Origin: Burkholderiales bacterium C2
GTDB lineage: Bacteria; Pseudomonadota; Gammaproteobacteria; Burkholderiales; Burkholderiaceae_C
Assembly (NCBI GenBank): GCA_005503085.1
Contig: SCOI01000004.1
Span: 124,001 to 188,000 of the forward strand
Length of the DNA stretch: 64,000 bases
Direction of reading: 5' to 3'
The translations under genes and the position numbers were made by a program. Positions 21,810 to 31,831 of the stretch are shown one piece after another; the first letter of the stretch is position 1, and every line of letters starts with the position of its first letter. The notes beneath the pieces are model-generated. The model made no database searches. It saw only the letters and a list, made by a program, of their open reading frames with translations, and had not been told where the DNA came from.

Positions 21810-22949
21810 ATGAACGACACCGCGCCCCGCTTTGGCATGGTGGCCGGCGAGGCCTCCGGTGATCTGCTCGGCGGCCTGCTGCTGCCGGGGCTGCGCCAGC
21901 GCTGGCCGGACCTGGCCGCCCAGGGCATCGGCGGCCCCCGCATGGCGGCCCAGGGCTTCGAGGCCTGGTGGCCGCATCACAAGCTCTCGGTGTTCGGCTA
22001 TGTCGATGCCTTGCTGCATCTGCGCGAGATCCTGTCTATCCGTCGGCAGCTCGCCGCCCGGCTGCTGGCCGATGCGCCGCAGGCCTTCATCGGCATCGAC
22101 GCGCCCGACTTCAACTTCGCGCTGGAGGCGCAGCTGAAGGCCGCCGGCATCAAGTCCATCCACTTCGTCTGCCCCTCGATCTGGGCCTGGCGCGGCGAGC
22201 GTGTCGACAAGATCCGCCGCTCGGTCGACCATGTGCTGTGCCTGTTCCCCTTCGAGCCCGAGCTGCTGCAGCGTGCCGGCATCGCGGCGAGCTATGTCGG
22301 CCATCCGCTGGCCGATGCGATTCCGCTGCAGCCGCCCAAGGCGGCCAGCCGTGCGGCGCTGGGCCTGGGCGAGGGCGATACCGTCGTGGCCCTGCTGCCG
22401 GGCAGCCGCAAGAGCGAGATCCGCTATATCGCCGCACCGCTGCTGCAGGCCGCGCTGCTGATGCAGCGTGCGCGGCCCGGGCTGCGCTTCGTGATGCCGG
22501 TGGCGCCGGGGCTGCGCGAGCTGATCACACCGCTGCTGCCGCCGGGGCTGGATCTGCTGCTGCTCGATGGCCGATCGCACGAGGCGCTGGCCGCCTGCGA
22601 CATCACGCTGGTGGCCAGCGGCACGGCGACCCTGGAGGCCGCGCTGTTCAAGCGCCCGATGGTGATCGCCTACCGCATGCACTGGCTCAACTGGCAGCGC
22701 ATCAAGAGCCGGCGCTACCAGCCCTGGGTGGGCCTGCCCAATGTGCTGGCCAATGAGTTTCTGGTGCCCGAACTGCTGCAGGACGAGTGCACGCCGGCGG
22801 CGCTGGCGCGCGAGGGCCTGGCCTGGCTGGACGACGATGCGCGCTACGCGCGGGCGCAAGCGCGCTTCCAGCAGCAGCACGAGATCCTGCGCCGCAACAC
22901 GGCGCAGCTGGCCACCGCTGCGATCGCGAAAGTCATCGGCCATGCCTGA
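21810..22949 (+). CDS. lpxB: Lipid-A-disaccharide synthase
   Basis: A 379-residue GT-B-fold glycosyltransferase (family 19) that joins UDP-diacylglucosamine and lipid X. Seen motifs: [15 protein letters not shown] at the N-terminus, the membrane-contact helix region near [40 protein letters not shown] and [21 protein letters not shown] for the nucleotide-sugar. It starts 4 bases after lpxA and overlaps rnhB by eight bases. Confidence 0.97.
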   Translation: MNDTAPRFGMVAGEASGDLLGGLLLPGLRQRWPDLAAQGIGGPRMAAQGFEAWWPHHKLSVFGYVDALLHLREILSIRRQLAARLLADAPQAFIGIDAPDFNFALEAQLKAAGIKSIHFVCPSIWAWRGERVDKIRRSVDHVLCLFPFEPELLQRAGIAASYVGHPLADAIPLQPPKAASRAALGLGEGDTVVALLPGSRKSEIRYIAAPLLQAALLMQRARPGLRFVMPVAPGLRELITPLLPPGLDLLLLDGRSHEALAACDITLVASGTATLEAALFKRPMVIAYRMHWLNWQRIKSRRYQPWVGLPNVLANEFLVPELLQDECTPAALAREGLAWLDDDARYARAQARFQQQHEILRRNTAQLATAAIAKVIGHA

Positions 22950-23556
22950 ATCGATGCCGAAACAGCTGGGCCTGAGCTGGGACGCACCCGGCTTGGTCGC
23001 CGGCGTCGACGAGGCCGGTCGTGGCCCGCTGGCCGGGCCGGTGGTGGCCGCGGCGGTGATCCTCGATGAGCTGCACCCGATCCGGGGCCTGGCCGACTCC
23101 AAGGTGCTGACCGAGAAGAAGCGCGAGCGCCTGTTCGATGAGATCCGCGCCAAGGCGCTGTGCTGCTGCATCGCCGAGGCCAGCGTCGAGGAGATCGACC
23201 GGCTCAACATCCTGCAGGCGACGATGCTGGCGATGCGCCGTGCGGTCGATGGTCTGCGGCTCAAGCCCACCAAAGTGCTGGTCGACGGCAACCGCCTGCC
23301 GGTGCTGAAGATCCCGGCCGAGGCCATCGTCAAGGGCGATTCGAAGGTGCAGGCGATCTCGGCGGCCTCCATCCTGGCCAAGGTCACGCGCGACCGCCAA
23401 TGCCTGGCCATGCACGAGTTGCATCCCGAATATGGCTTCGCCGGCCACAAGGGCTATCCGACCGCCGACCATCTCGCGGCCTTGCGCGCCCATGGCGCGT
23501 GCGCCTGGCACCGGCGCAGCTTCGGCCCGGTGCGACAGTTGCTGGAATCCTCATGA
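22942..23556 (+). CDS. rnhB: Ribonuclease HII
   Basis: A 204-residue RNase H type 2 that removes ribonucleotides and RNA-DNA hybrids. The family signature [21 protein letters not shown] carries the first acidic catalytic residues; [14 protein letters not shown] and [10 protein letters not shown] follow. The ATG at 22942 overlaps lpxB; an in-frame ATG at 22954 would also serve. Location after lpxB is the usual proteobacterial one. Confidence 0.96.
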   Translation: MPESMPKQLGLSWDAPGLVAGVDEAGRGPLAGPVVAAAVILDELHPIRGLADSKVLTEKKRERLFDEIRAKALCCCIAEASVEEIDRLNILQATMLAMRRAVDGLRLKPTKVLVDGNRLPVLKIPAEAIVKGDSKVQAISAASILAKVTRDRQCLAMHELHPEYGFAGHKGYPTADHLAALRAHGACAWHRRSFGPVRQLLESS

Positions 23557-24335
23557 GCCAAGTTCTGCACATCACCTCGCGCGACAACCCGGTGCTGCAG
23601 CGCCTGCGCAAACTCTCGCAGGACGGCAGCGCCTACCGCAAGCTGGGCTCGGTCTGGCTGGAGGGCGACCATCTGGCGCGCGCCTGCCTGCAGCGCGGCC
23701 ATGCGGTGAGCCTGGCGGTGGTGACCGAGACCGGCTATGCCCAATCACCCGCGCTGCAGGCCTTGGCCGACGCCGCGCCCAAGGTGCTGGTGGTGCCGGA
23801 CGCTTTGTTCAAGACACTCAGCGGCCTGGAGTCGCCGGCGCAGATCGGCTTCGAGGTTCCCCATGCCGAGGGCCAGGTCTTGACGCCGGGCCTGGACTCG
23901 GTGGTGCTGGACCGGCTGCAGGATGCCGGCAATGTCGGCACCATTCTGCGCAATGCGGCGGCGATGGGCTTTCGCCAGATCCTGGCCCTGAAGGGCACGG
24001 CGGCGCTGTGGAGTCCCAAGGTGCTGCGTGCCGGCATGGGCGCGCATTTCGGCCTGCGCCTGATCGAGGGTCTGGCCCCATCCGATCTCGACACGCTGGG
24101 CGTGCCCCTGGTCGCGACCAGCTCGCATGCCGGCCAGCAACTGCATCAGCTGCAGCTACCCAGTCCTTGCGCCTGGGTCATGGGCCATGAAGGGCAGGGC
24201 GTGCAGCCCGAGCTGATGCAGCGCTGCGCGCTGACCGTGGGCATCCCGCAGCCGGGCGGCGAAGAGTCGCTGAATGTCGGCAGCGCGGCGGCGATCTGCC
24301 TGTACGAATCGGCGAGGCAGCGCCTACAGGGCTAG
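23553..24335 (+). CDS. TrmH-family (SpoU/SPOUT) RNA 2'-O-methyltransferase
   Basis: A 260-residue protein with an N-terminal substrate-binding domain ([30 protein letters not shown]) and a C-terminal SPOUT knot. SPOUT motifs are [22 protein letters not shown] (motif 1, with the arginine/asparagine), [14 protein letters not shown] (motif 2) and [15 protein letters not shown] (motif 3). The target nucleotide cannot be read; rRNA or tRNA ribose methylation is expected. It overlaps rnhB by four bases and its 3' end overlaps the convergent EamA gene by 12 bases. Confidence 0.9.
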   Translation: MSQVLHITSRDNPVLQRLRKLSQDGSAYRKLGSVWLEGDHLARACLQRGHAVSLAVVTETGYAQSPALQALADAAPKVLVVPDALFKTLSGLESPAQIGFEVPHAEGQVLTPGLDSVVLDRLQDAGNVGTILRNAAAMGFRQILALKGTAALWSPKVLRAGMGAHFGLRLIEGLAPSDLDTLGVPLVATSSHAGQQLHQLQLPSPCAWVMGHEGQGVQPELMQRCALTVGIPQPGGEESLNVGSAAAICLYESARQRLQG

Positions 24336-25202
24336 CGCGATCACGCCGCCGGCGATGCAGCCGGCGCCCAGCAGTCGCCAGTGGCGCTCGTCTTCCTTGA
24401 GCAATTGCCCGCCCAGCAGGGCCGCGACCAGCATCGACAGCTCGCGCATCGGCGCCACCCGTGACAGCGGTGCCAGCTGCATCGCGTACAGCACCAGCAG
24501 ATAGGCCGTCGGGCTCAATACCGCCATCATCAGTACATAGGGCCATTGCCGCTTCAGCGCCGGCATGAAACCGGCGTGGTCGCGCAGCACGGCGGGCAGC
24601 GCGAAGGGGAGACGGAAGACATTGCCCACCCAGGAGATCAGCAACGGAGAAACCAGCAGCACCTTGATCGCATAGGCGTCCACCACGGTGTACGCGGCAA
24701 TCGTGAAGCCGGTCAGGGCACCCCAGAGAATGCCTAATCGTCGGCGCGCGCGGGTTTCGGCGCTGCCGCCGCTGCGCCACAGCTCCGGACCGGCCGCGAT
24801 CAGCACGATGCCGGCCACGATGGCAGCCAAGCCCAGCGCGCCATGCAGGCCGAGGCTTTCGCCCAGCAGCAGTACGGCGGCGAGACTGGAAAGCAGCGGG
24901 CCACTGCCGCGCGCCACCGGGTAGACGATGTTCAGATCAGAGACCCGATAGCCTTTCAATAAGCTATTGAAGTAGGCCAGATGCAGCACCGCGCTGGCCA
25001 GGGCGCAGAGCCAGACTTCCAGCGGCCATTGCGGCATTTCCTGCCAGCCCATATAGAGCGCTGCCGGCGCCCACAACACGCTGATGCAAAGAGTGCTGGC
25101 CAGGACGAAATGGTGGTCGCCCTTGGCCCTCTTGGCGCCCAGGTTCCAAAGCGCATGCAAGACCGCCGCCAGCAGCACCAGCGCCAAGGCGGACAAGGGC
25201 AT
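24324..25202 (-). CDS. EamA/DMT-superfamily membrane transporter
   Basis: A 292-residue protein with about ten hydrophobic segments arranged as two five-helix halves, the EamA (drug/metabolite transporter) pattern. Late segments include AYLLVLYAMQLAPLSRVAPMRELSMLVAALLGG, which resembles the conserved end of the second EamA repeat. Substrate unknown. Its ATG overlaps the ppsR stop (ATGA on the minus strand), so it is the second gene of a ppsR operon. That partner gives no clear hint about its substrate. Confidence 0.85.
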   Translation of the reverse strand: MPLSALALVLLAAVLHALWNLGAKRAKGDHHFVLASTLCISVLWAPAALYMGWQEMPQWPLEVWLCALASAVLHLAYFNSLLKGYRVSDLNIVYPVARGSGPLLSSLAAVLLLGESLGLHGALGLAAIVAGIVLIAAGPELWRSGGSAETRARRRLGILWGALTGFTIAAYTVVDAYAIKVLLVSPLLISWVGNVFRLPFALPAVLRDHAGFMPALKRQWPYVLMMAVLSPTAYLLVLYAMQLAPLSRVAPMRELSMLVAALLGGQLLKEDERHWRLLGAGCIAGGVIALAL

Positions 25203-26023
25203 CAGTAGATCAACCGATCCGGCCGGATGTCGCGAAGTATCGTTGTCGCGATTTCCTCGATGGACTTGTGCGTCGACGACAGCCAGGCGATGCCGTCGCG
25301 CTTCATCATCTTCTCGGCCTCGTTGATCTCATAGCGGCAGTTCAGGATGTCGGCGTACTTGCTGCCGGGACGACGCTCGTTGCGGATCTGCGAGAGCCGC
25401 TCCGGGTCTATGGTCAGGCCGAAGCACTTGCTCTTGTGTGCTACCAGCGAGGCGGGCAGCTTGCCGCGCTCGAAGTCCTCGGGGATCAGCGGGTAGTTGG
25501 CGGCCTTGACACCGTGCTGCATCGCCAGGTACAGCGAGGTCGGTGTCTTGCCGCTGCGCGAGACGCCGACCAGGATGACATCGGCCACATCGAGGTTCTT
25601 GGCCGACTGGCCGTCATCATGGGCCAGCGAGAAATTGATGGCCTCGATGCGGTCGTGATATTCCTGGCTGCGGGCGATGTCGGAGAAACGGCCCACCCGG
25701 TGGTTGGACTTGACCTCGAACTCGTCTTCCAGCGGCTCGATGAAGGTGCCGAACATGTCCAGCACGCGGCCGGTGCAGTGGTCGCGCATGATCTTCAGCA
25801 CGTCGCGGTCGACCAGGGTCGCGAACACGATGGCGCGCTTGCCCTCGCGCTCGCCGGTCTCGTTGATCTCGCGCACCACCGCATAGGCCTTCTCGGCCGT
25901 GTCGACAAAGGGACGGCGCACATGGCGCGGCTTGGTCGGAAACTGGGCCAGGATGGAGTTGCCAAAGGTCTCGGCGGTGATGCCGGTGCCATCCGAGACG
26001 AAATACACGGTGCGATTGGGCAT
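25202..26023 (-). CDS. ppsR: Phosphoenolpyruvate synthase regulatory protein (kinase/pyrophosphorylase, DUF299)
   Basis: A 273-residue bifunctional enzyme that inactivates PEP synthase by ADP-dependent phosphorylation of a threonine and reactivates it by Pi-dependent removal. The nucleotide loop GVSRSGKTPTSLYLA (about residues 153-167) is diagnostic, and the opening TVYFVSDGTGITAETFGNSI is typical. It is divergent from ppsA, its target, about 200 bases away, so enzyme and regulator can be controlled from the same intergenic region. Confidence 0.95.
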   Translation of the reverse strand: MPNRTVYFVSDGTGITAETFGNSILAQFPTKPRHVRRPFVDTAEKAYAVVREINETGEREGKRAIVFATLVDRDVLKIMRDHCTGRVLDMFGTFIEPLEDEFEVKSNHRVGRFSDIARSQEYHDRIEAINFSLAHDDGQSAKNLDVADVILVGVSRSGKTPTSLYLAMQHGVKAANYPLIPEDFERGKLPASLVAHKSKCFGLTIDPERLSQIRNERRPGSKYADILNCRYEINEAEKMMKRDGIAWLSSTHKSIEEIATTILRDIRPDRLIY

Positions 26024-26044
26024 AGGGTGCTGCTTCTAAGTGCC

Positions 26045-26222
26045 TGGACATCATAGTGGCGCTTGCCCGTAGAATCGGTGCCAACATCCCGCGACGCCCA
26101 TTCTCCATGCAGCCCGCCCGCCTCCTACAAGAATCCAGAAATGGTGGAGCCGTGGCTGTGCGCGTCCAGACCGTGAATCTCACGGTGGGAGCCCCGAATT
26201 TTCAACATCACGGAGCCTTCCC
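26045..26222 (+). promoter_or_regulatory. ppsA promoter candidate and leader
   Basis: TGGACA (26045-26050) and TAGAAT (26070-26075), 19 bases apart, form a plausible sigma-70 promoter, leaving a leader of about 140 bases. The leader contains a small perfect stem, ACCGTGA and TCACGGT around ATC (26170-26186), and a GGAG ribosome site at 26213-26216. I cannot assign the leader to a known riboswitch class. Confidence 0.45.
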
Positions 26223-28631
26223 ATGTCTGCACGTTTTGAGTCGACCGCCCTGGTCGTCCCGTTTGAACATCTGAGAATGAGCGATGTCGAGGTCGTTGGC
26301 GGCAAGAACGCCAGCCTCGGCGAAATGATCTCGCAGCTCTCCGCCACCGGTGTGCGTGTGCCCGGCGGCTTTGCCACCACAGCCCACGCCTTCCGCGAGT
26401 TCCTCAAGTACGAGGGCCTGGACAAGCGCATCGAGGCGCGCCTGTCCACGCTGGATACCGACGATGTGCGCGCGCTGGCCGAGGCCGGCGCCGAGATCCG
26501 CGGCTGGCTGGAGGCGCAGCCCTTTCCGGCCGAGCTGGAAAAGGCCATCCGCAGCTCCTTCGCGCAGCTGACGGCCGACAACCCCGGCGTGTCTTTTGCC
26601 GTACGTTCCTCGGCCACCGCCGAAGACCTGCCCGACGCCTCGTTCGCCGGCCAGCAGGAGACCTTCCTGAACGTGATCGGCATCGAGGAGGTGCTGCACA
26701 AGATGAAGGAGGTGTTCGCGTCGCTGTACAACGACCGCGCGATCAGCTACCGCGTGCACAAGGGCTTTGCCCATGCCGATGTCGCGCTGTCGGCCGGCGT
26801 GCAGCGCATGGTGCGTTCCGACCTGGGCTCGGCCGGCGTGATGTTCACGATCGACACCGAGAGCGGCTTCAAGGACGTGGTCTTCATCACTTCCAGCTAC
26901 GGCCTGGGCGAGACGGTGGTGCAGGGCGCCGTCAACCCTGACGAGTTCTATGTTCACAAGCCGGCGCTGAAGGCGGGCAAGCTGCCCATCATCCGCCGCA
27001 ATCTCGGTTCCAAGCTGATTCGCATGGAGTTTGCGACGCCGGAAGAAAAAGCAGCCTCCGGCAAGCTGGTCAAGACCGTGGACACCGTGCCCGAGGCGCG
27101 CAACCGCTACTCGCTGACCGACACCGAGGTGATCGAGCTGGCCAAGTACGCGATGATCATCGAGCAGCACTATCAGCGCCCGATGGACATCGAGTGGGGT
27201 CGCGATGGCGTCGATGGTCAGATCTACATCCTGCAGGCCCGGCCCGAGACGGTGAAGAGCCAGGCCGAGGGTCAGGCCGAGCTGAGCTACAAGCTCAAGG
27301 GTCAGAGCGCCGTGCTGGCCGAAGGCCGCGCGATCGGACAGAAGATCGGCACCGGCCCGGTGCGTCTGGTCGAGAGCATTGCCGATATGGGCCGGGTCCA
27401 GCCCGGCGATGTGCTGGTGACCGACATGACCGACCCGAACTGGGAGCCGGTGATGAAGCGCGCCAGCGCCATCGTGACCAACCGCGGCGGCCGCACCTGC
27501 CACGCCGCCATCATCGCGCGCGAGCTGGGCATCCCGGCCGTGGTCGGCTGCGGCGACGCGACCGAGAAGCTCAAGGACGGCCAGCTGGTGACCGTGGTCT
27601 GCTCCGAGGGCGACACCGGCTTCATCTACGACGGCCTGCTGGAGACCGAGGTCAGCGAGGTGCATCGCGGCGAGCTGCCGTACTGCCCGATCAAGATCAT
27701 GATGAATGTCGGCAACCCGCAGCTGGCCTTCAACTTCGCCGAGATGCCCAGCGCCGGCGTCGGCCTGGCGCGGCTGGAATTCATCATCAACAACAATATC
27801 GGCGTCCACCCCAAGGCCATCCTCGACTATCCGAATATCGATGCCGACCTGAAGAAGGCGGTCGAGTCGGTGGCGCGCGGCCACGCCTCGCCGCGCGCCT
27901 TCTATGTGGACAAGCTGGTCGAGGGGGTCGCGACGATTGCGGCCGCCTTCTTCCCGCGCCCGGTGATCGTGCGTCTGTCCGACTTCAAGAGCAATGAGTA
28001 CCGCAAGCTGATCGGCGGTTCGCGCTACGAGCCCGATGAAGAGAACCCGATGCTGGGCTTCCGCGGTGCCTCGCGCTATATCAGCGGCGAGTTCTCCGAC
28101 GCCTTCGCGATGGAGTGCGAGGCCCTCAAGCGCGTGCGCAACGAGATGGGCCTGAGCAATGTCGAGATCATGGTGCCCTTCGTGCGCACCGTGAAGCAGG
28201 CCGAGCGCGTCGTCGCGATGCTGGCCGAGCGCGGCCTCAAGCGCGCCGCCTCGGGCGGCCAGGACGGGTTGCGCATCATCATGATGTGCGAGGTGCCGTC
28301 CAACGCCATCCTGGCCGAGGCCTTCCTGGAGCATTTCGACGGCATGTCGATCGGTTCCAACGACCTGACCCAGCTGACCCTGGGCCTGGACCGCGACTCG
28401 GGCCTGGAGCAGCTGGCCGGGGATTTCGACGAGCGCGACTCGGCTGTCAAGGCCCTGATCTCACGCGCGATCACCGCCTGCCGCGCTACCGGCAAGTACA
28501 TCGGCATCTGCGGCCAGGGCCCCAGCGACCATCCGGACTTCGCCGACTGGTTGGCCCAGGAGGGCATCGTCTCGATCTCGCTGAACCCGGACTCGGTGAT
28601 CGAGACCTGGCAGCGCCTGGCCAAGCGCTGA
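26223..28631 (+). CDS. ppsA: Phosphoenolpyruvate synthase
   Basis: An 802-residue enzyme converting pyruvate and ATP to PEP, AMP and Pi for gluconeogenesis. The N-terminal ATP-grasp part has [15 protein letters not shown] and [22 protein letters not shown]. The swivelling phosphohistidine segment is [18 protein letters not shown] (about residues 423-440). The C-terminal PEP-binding barrel includes [25 protein letters not shown] and a cysteine-bearing ICGQGPSD. Length and order are standard. Confidence 0.98.
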   Translation: MSARFESTALVVPFEHLRMSDVEVVGGKNASLGEMISQLSATGVRVPGGFATTAHAFREFLKYEGLDKRIEARLSTLDTDDVRALAEAGAEIRGWLEAQPFPAELEKAIRSSFAQLTADNPGVSFAVRSSATAEDLPDASFAGQQETFLNVIGIEEVLHKMKEVFASLYNDRAISYRVHKGFAHADVALSAGVQRMVRSDLGSAGVMFTIDTESGFKDVVFITSSYGLGETVVQGAVNPDEFYVHKPALKAGKLPIIRRNLGSKLIRMEFATPEEKAASGKLVKTVDTVPEARNRYSLTDTEVIELAKYAMIIEQHYQRPMDIEWGRDGVDGQIYILQARPETVKSQAEGQAELSYKLKGQSAVLAEGRAIGQKIGTGPVRLVESIADMGRVQPGDVLVTDMTDPNWEPVMKRASAIVTNRGGRTCHAAIIARELGIPAVVGCGDATEKLKDGQLVTVVCSEGDTGFIYDGLLETEVSEVHRGELPYCPIKIMMNVGNPQLAFNFAEMPSAGVGLARLEFIINNNIGVHPKAILDYPNIDADLKKAVESVARGHASPRAFYVDKLVEGVATIAAAFFPRPVIVRLSDFKSNEYRKLIGGSRYEPDEENPMLGFRGASRYISGEFSDAFAMECEALKRVRNEMGLSNVEIMVPFVRTVKQAERVVAMLAERGLKRAASGGQDGLRIIMMCEVPSNAILAEAFLEHFDGMSIGSNDLTQLTLGLDRDSGLEQLAGDFDERDSAVKALISRAITACRATGKYIGICGQGPSDHPDFADWLAQEGIVSISLNPDSVIETWQRLAKR

Positions 28632-28648
28632 GCCGCTTGAATGAAAGC

Positions 28649-28674
28649 AAAAGCCCGCGACAGCGGGCTTTTTT
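28649..28674. terminator. Bidirectional intrinsic terminator after ppsA and the TetR gene
   Basis: AAAAGCCCGC and GCGGGCTTTTTT around a GACA loop, 18 bases past the ppsA stop and 18 bases past the end of the convergent repressor gene. Both strands have a T-run after the stem. Confidence 0.88.
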
Positions 28675-28691
28675 CTTGCCGGGGACCGGCC

Positions 28692-29369
28692 TCAGCGGTC
28701 TGGCGAGCCGACCACTGCCAGAGTCTGGGTGCCGGTGACGATCATGCGCACCATGATGACCAGTTGCTCGGTCAGCTCGGGCAGCTTGTCGTGGGGCATG
28801 TCCATCGCGGTGGAGCCGATCGCGAAGACCAGCCGGGTGATGGCCTTGGCGGTCAGTGCCGGTTCGTAGAGGCCGGTGTTGTTGGCCTTGGCAAAGCGGA
28901 TCAGGTCGACGCGCAGCTCTTCCTCGAAGAACAGCAGTTGCCGGTCCACCGCATGCTTGAAGGCGTCCGAGCCGACCGTGCCCTCGCGCAGCAGGATGTG
29001 CAGCAGCCGGTCGTCCGAGCGCAGCTGCTCCATGAAGGCCTGGACGGCGCTGCGCACCACGGAGCTGCCGTCGCTGGCGCGCCGCCGTGCCTCGCCGATG
29101 ATGTCGCGCAGCGACTGGCCGGCCATGTCGATCAGGGTCACGGCCAGCTCGTCCATATCGCGGAACTGGCGGTAGAAGCTGTTCGGCGCAATGCCGGCCT
29201 CGCGGGCCACCTCGCGCAGGCTCAGGGTCGAGACGCTGCGGTGCGGCCCGACCAGCTTCAGCGCGGCCTGCACGATGTCCTCGCGCGAAATCACCGCCTT
29301 GCGGCCCGGGCCCGGGGGGGCGAGGGGGTCCGGCAGGGTGTCGGCGGGGCTGAGTAGAAGGCTTGTCAT
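28692..29369 (-). CDS. fabR: TetR-family repressor, FabR/DesT type
   Basis: A 225-residue regulator. The helix-turn-helix LSLREVAREAGIAPNSFYRQF followed by RDMDELAVTLIDMAG closely resembles E. coli FabR, which senses unsaturated/saturated acyl chains and represses fatty-acid genes. The rest is the usual helical ligand-binding domain. It is divergent from a ferredoxin reductase and a desaturase, the same arrangement as the Pseudomonas desT-desCB locus as I remember it. That makes control of membrane unsaturation very likely. A proline-rich N-terminal extension of about 23 residues precedes the DNA-binding domain. Confidence 0.85.
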   Translation of the reverse strand: MTSLLLSPADTLPDPLAPPGPGRKAVISREDIVQAALKLVGPHRSVSTLSLREVAREAGIAPNSFYRQFRDMDELAVTLIDMAGQSLRDIIGEARRRASDGSSVVRSAVQAFMEQLRSDDRLLHILLREGTVGSDAFKHAVDRQLLFFEEELRVDLIRFAKANNTGLYEPALTAKAITRLVFAIGSTAMDMPHDKLPELTEQLVIMVRMIVTGTQTLAVVGSPDR

Positions 29370-29410
29370 GGTGATGTGCGAGAGTGCGCATCATACCGAA
29401 GGGCGATTGA

Positions 29411-29424
29411 TATACATCTGTATA
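29411..29424. promoter_or_regulatory. Candidate FabR/DesT operator
   Basis: A perfect palindrome, TATACA-TC-TGTATA, lies in the divergent region between the repressor and the reductase genes. It matches the TACA-N2-TGTA core I associate with FabR operators and overlaps the -35 side of the plus-strand promoter. Confidence 0.65.
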
Positions 29425-29450
29425 GACGAATGTGTTTATGCCCGTATACT
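29423..29450 (+). promoter_or_regulatory. Promoter of the ferredoxin reductase-desaturase operon
   Basis: TAGACG (29423-29428) and TATACT (29445-29450) are 16 bases apart. The -35 box touches the palindromic operator, so bound repressor would block RNA polymerase. Confidence 0.55.
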
Positions 29451-29504
29451 GTGTCCCGAATCTTGCCGGCCTCCCTGGGGCTGTGCCGAACGGAGTGTTT
29501 TTTC

Positions 29505-30599
29505 GTGTCTTCTCTTGCTCCAGCGCGCGTCGGATTGCTCCGTCGCCTCGCCAAACCCCTTGTCGACCCGGCTGTCTTTGACTTCTGGCTCGGCCACCTG
29601 AACCGCACCTGGACCTGGGAGCGGCCACTGGCGCGCGTGGTCGAGCGGCGTGACGAGTCCTCCGACGCCGTCACGCTGGTGCTCAAGCCGAATCGCCACT
29701 GGCGCGGTTTCAGGCCCGGCCAGCATCTGAATATCGGTGCCGAGATCAAGGGCCGGCTGGTGACCCGCAGCTACAGCCTGACCGACATCCCTCGCCGTGA
29801 CGGCCGCATCGCGATCACCGTCAAGCGGGTCGCGGGCGGGCTGCTGTCCAAGCATCTGTGCGAGCAGGTCCAGATCGGCGATGTGCTGCCGCTGGACCAG
29901 GCTTATGGCGAGATGGGTGTGCCGGCCAAGCCGCAAGGCGACTGGCTGTTCCTGGCCGCCGGCAGCGGCATCACGCCGCTGATGGGGCTGACCCGCGCGC
30001 TGGCTGCCGATGGCATGCCGGCCTCGCTGACCCTGATCTACTGGGCCCAGACGGCCGAGCAGCTGTGCTTTGCCGAAGAGTTGCAAGCGCTGGCGGCCCG
30101 CGAGCCGCGCTTCAAACTGCATCTGCAGCTGACCCAGGACCCGGCGGCGCCGGCCACGCGCATCGGTGAGGCCCAGCTCGAGGCGCTGCTGGGCCCGCTG
30201 ACCCAGCTCGGCGCGCTGCAGGTGCTGGGCTGCGGCCCCGGCGGTTTTGTCGAGACGGCGCGCCAGCTGCTGCGCCCGCATGTGCAGAGCTTTCAGGCCG
30301 AGGCCTTTTCGCCGGCCGCGCCGATCAATGTCGACAATGCCCATCAGGTCACCTTGCAGCTGCGCCGCAGCGGCCGCAGCCTGACGATCAGCTCGGGCGA
30401 CAGCCTGCTGAGCGCCCTGGAAGCGCAGGGCGTGCGACCGCCCTCGGGTTGCCGCATGGGCATCTGCCACAGCTGCGTCTGCACCAAGCACGAGGGCCTG
30501 GCCCAGAACATCGACACCGGTGAGCGCGATCACGAGCCCAACAGTGCCTTGCGCCTGTGCGTGAGCCGTGCCTGCAGCGACATCAGCCTGGATCTTTGA
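29505..30599 (+). CDS. Ferredoxin reductase with C-terminal 2Fe-2S domain (desaturase electron donor)
   Basis: A 364-residue flavoprotein: FAD-binding domain (RSYSLTDIP near residue 85), NAD(P)-binding domain (LFLAAGSGITPLMGLTRAL) and a plant-type 2Fe-2S ferredoxin domain with PPSGCRMGICHSCVCTK and a fourth cysteine in LRLCVSRAC. It should pass electrons from NAD(P)H to the desaturase encoded 7 bases downstream. I chose the GTG at 29505 because a CGGAG site (29491-29495) is well placed; the frame is open upstream across the promoter, which is not coding. Confidence 0.9.
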   Translation: MSSLAPARVGLLRRLAKPLVDPAVFDFWLGHLNRTWTWERPLARVVERRDESSDAVTLVLKPNRHWRGFRPGQHLNIGAEIKGRLVTRSYSLTDIPRRDGRIAITVKRVAGGLLSKHLCEQVQIGDVLPLDQAYGEMGVPAKPQGDWLFLAAGSGITPLMGLTRALAADGMPASLTLIYWAQTAEQLCFAEELQALAAREPRFKLHLQLTQDPAAPATRIGEAQLEALLGPLTQLGALQVLGCGPGGFVETARQLLRPHVQSFQAEAFSPAAPINVDNAHQVTLQLRRSGRSLTISSGDSLLSALEAQGVRPPSGCRMGICHSCVCTKHEGLAQNIDTGERDHEPNSALRLCVSRACSDISLDL

Positions 30600-30606
30600 G
30601 AACAAG

Positions 30607-31728
30607 ATGAGCAAATCCCTGACCCGCAATCTCGCCAACGACGAACTGGAGAAGTTCGGCGCCGAGATCGAGGCCCTGCGCGCCAAGACCGTGGCCGATC
30701 TGGGCGAGCGCGATGCGCGCTATATCCGCAATATCTTCAAGGCCGTGCGCTGGACCGAATTCGCCGGCCGCGCGCTGCTGATGATCGGTGCCTTCCTGCC
30801 GACGCCCTGGTTGATCGGCTTCTGGGTGCTGGGCACGCTGAGCCTGGCGCTGTCCAAGATCATGGACAACATGGAGCTGGGTCACAACGTCATCCACGGT
30901 CAGTACGACTGGATGGGCGACCCCCACCTGAAGGGCAAGCAGTTCGAGTGGGACATCATCGGCACCAGTGACAACTGGCGCAAGACCCACAACTTCCGCC
31001 ACCACACCTACACCAATATCCACGGCCTGGACGACGACATCGGCTACGGCGTGCTGCGCCTGTTCCCCGAGCAGCGCTGGACCCCGGCGGCGCTGTTCCA
31101 GCCGCTGTATGCGCTGGTCTTCGCCGCGCTGTTCCAGTGGGGCGTCGCGATCCAGGACCTGCGCCTGGGCCAGCTGTTCGGCAAGCGCAAGAAGGCCGCA
31201 CGTGCCGAGCTGCGCCGTGCCGGCGTGCCGGTGCTCAAGAAGATGAGCCGCCAGCTGATCAAGGACTATCTGATCTTCCCGCTGCTGGCCGGCCCGGGCT
31301 TTCTGGTGGTGGCCAGCGGCAATCTGGTGGCCAACGGTCTGCGCAATATCTGGACCTACACCATCATCTTCTGCGGCCACTTCACGACCGATGTCGAAAC
31401 CTTCCCGAAGGGCGTGCTGAAGAACGAGACCCGCGCGCACTGGTACTGGCGCCAGATCCGCGGCTCGTCGAACCTGGCGGGTGGTTTTGTGCTGAACACC
31501 TTGTCCGGCAATCTGAGCCACCAGATCGAGCACCATCTGTTCCCCGATGTGCCGGCCAACCGCTATGTCGAGATGGCGCCGGTGGTGCGCGATATCTGCA
31601 AGCGCTATGGCGTGCACTACAACACCGGCTCGCTGCCCGTGCAGTTTGGCCAGGTGATCTGGCGCATCCTGCGCCATGCGTTGCCCAGCCGCCCGCGCGC
31701 CAGCCGCCTGGCCAGCGCGAACTCCTAA
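30607..31728 (+). CDS. Fatty-acid (acyl) desaturase
   Basis: A 373-residue membrane di-iron desaturase. Three histidine boxes are present: HNVIH, HNFRHHTYTN and HQIEHHLFP. Hydrophobic pairs lie between boxes 1 and 2 and before box 3. It introduces a double bond into acyl chains using electrons from the neighbouring reductase. Position of the double bond cannot be read; a delta-9-type acyl-CoA or lipid desaturase is likely from the operon context with a FabR/DesT repressor. Confidence 0.9.
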   Translation: MSKSLTRNLANDELEKFGAEIEALRAKTVADLGERDARYIRNIFKAVRWTEFAGRALLMIGAFLPTPWLIGFWVLGTLSLALSKIMDNMELGHNVIHGQYDWMGDPHLKGKQFEWDIIGTSDNWRKTHNFRHHTYTNIHGLDDDIGYGVLRLFPEQRWTPAALFQPLYALVFAALFQWGVAIQDLRLGQLFGKRKKAARAELRRAGVPVLKKMSRQLIKDYLIFPLLAGPGFLVVASGNLVANGLRNIWTYTIIFCGHFTTDVETFPKGVLKNETRAHWYWRQIRGSSNLAGGFVLNTLSGNLSHQIEHHLFPDVPANRYVEMAPVVRDICKRYGVHYNTGSLPVQFGQVIWRILRHALPSRPRASRLASANS

Positions 31729-31831
31729 GTCCTGACCGTCCGGGCGAGGGGCGTGCGCGCCCCGGGTTCGCCGCTATAGCCGCGGCGTGCGGGCGCCCGC
31801 ATGATGCCGGCTTGAAAACAAGAGCCCGCGC

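Noticed and set aside
31747-31765. GGGGCG/CGCCCC hairpin after the desaturase gene as a terminator
   Set aside because: No T-run follows; chance GC pairing is likely at this base composition.
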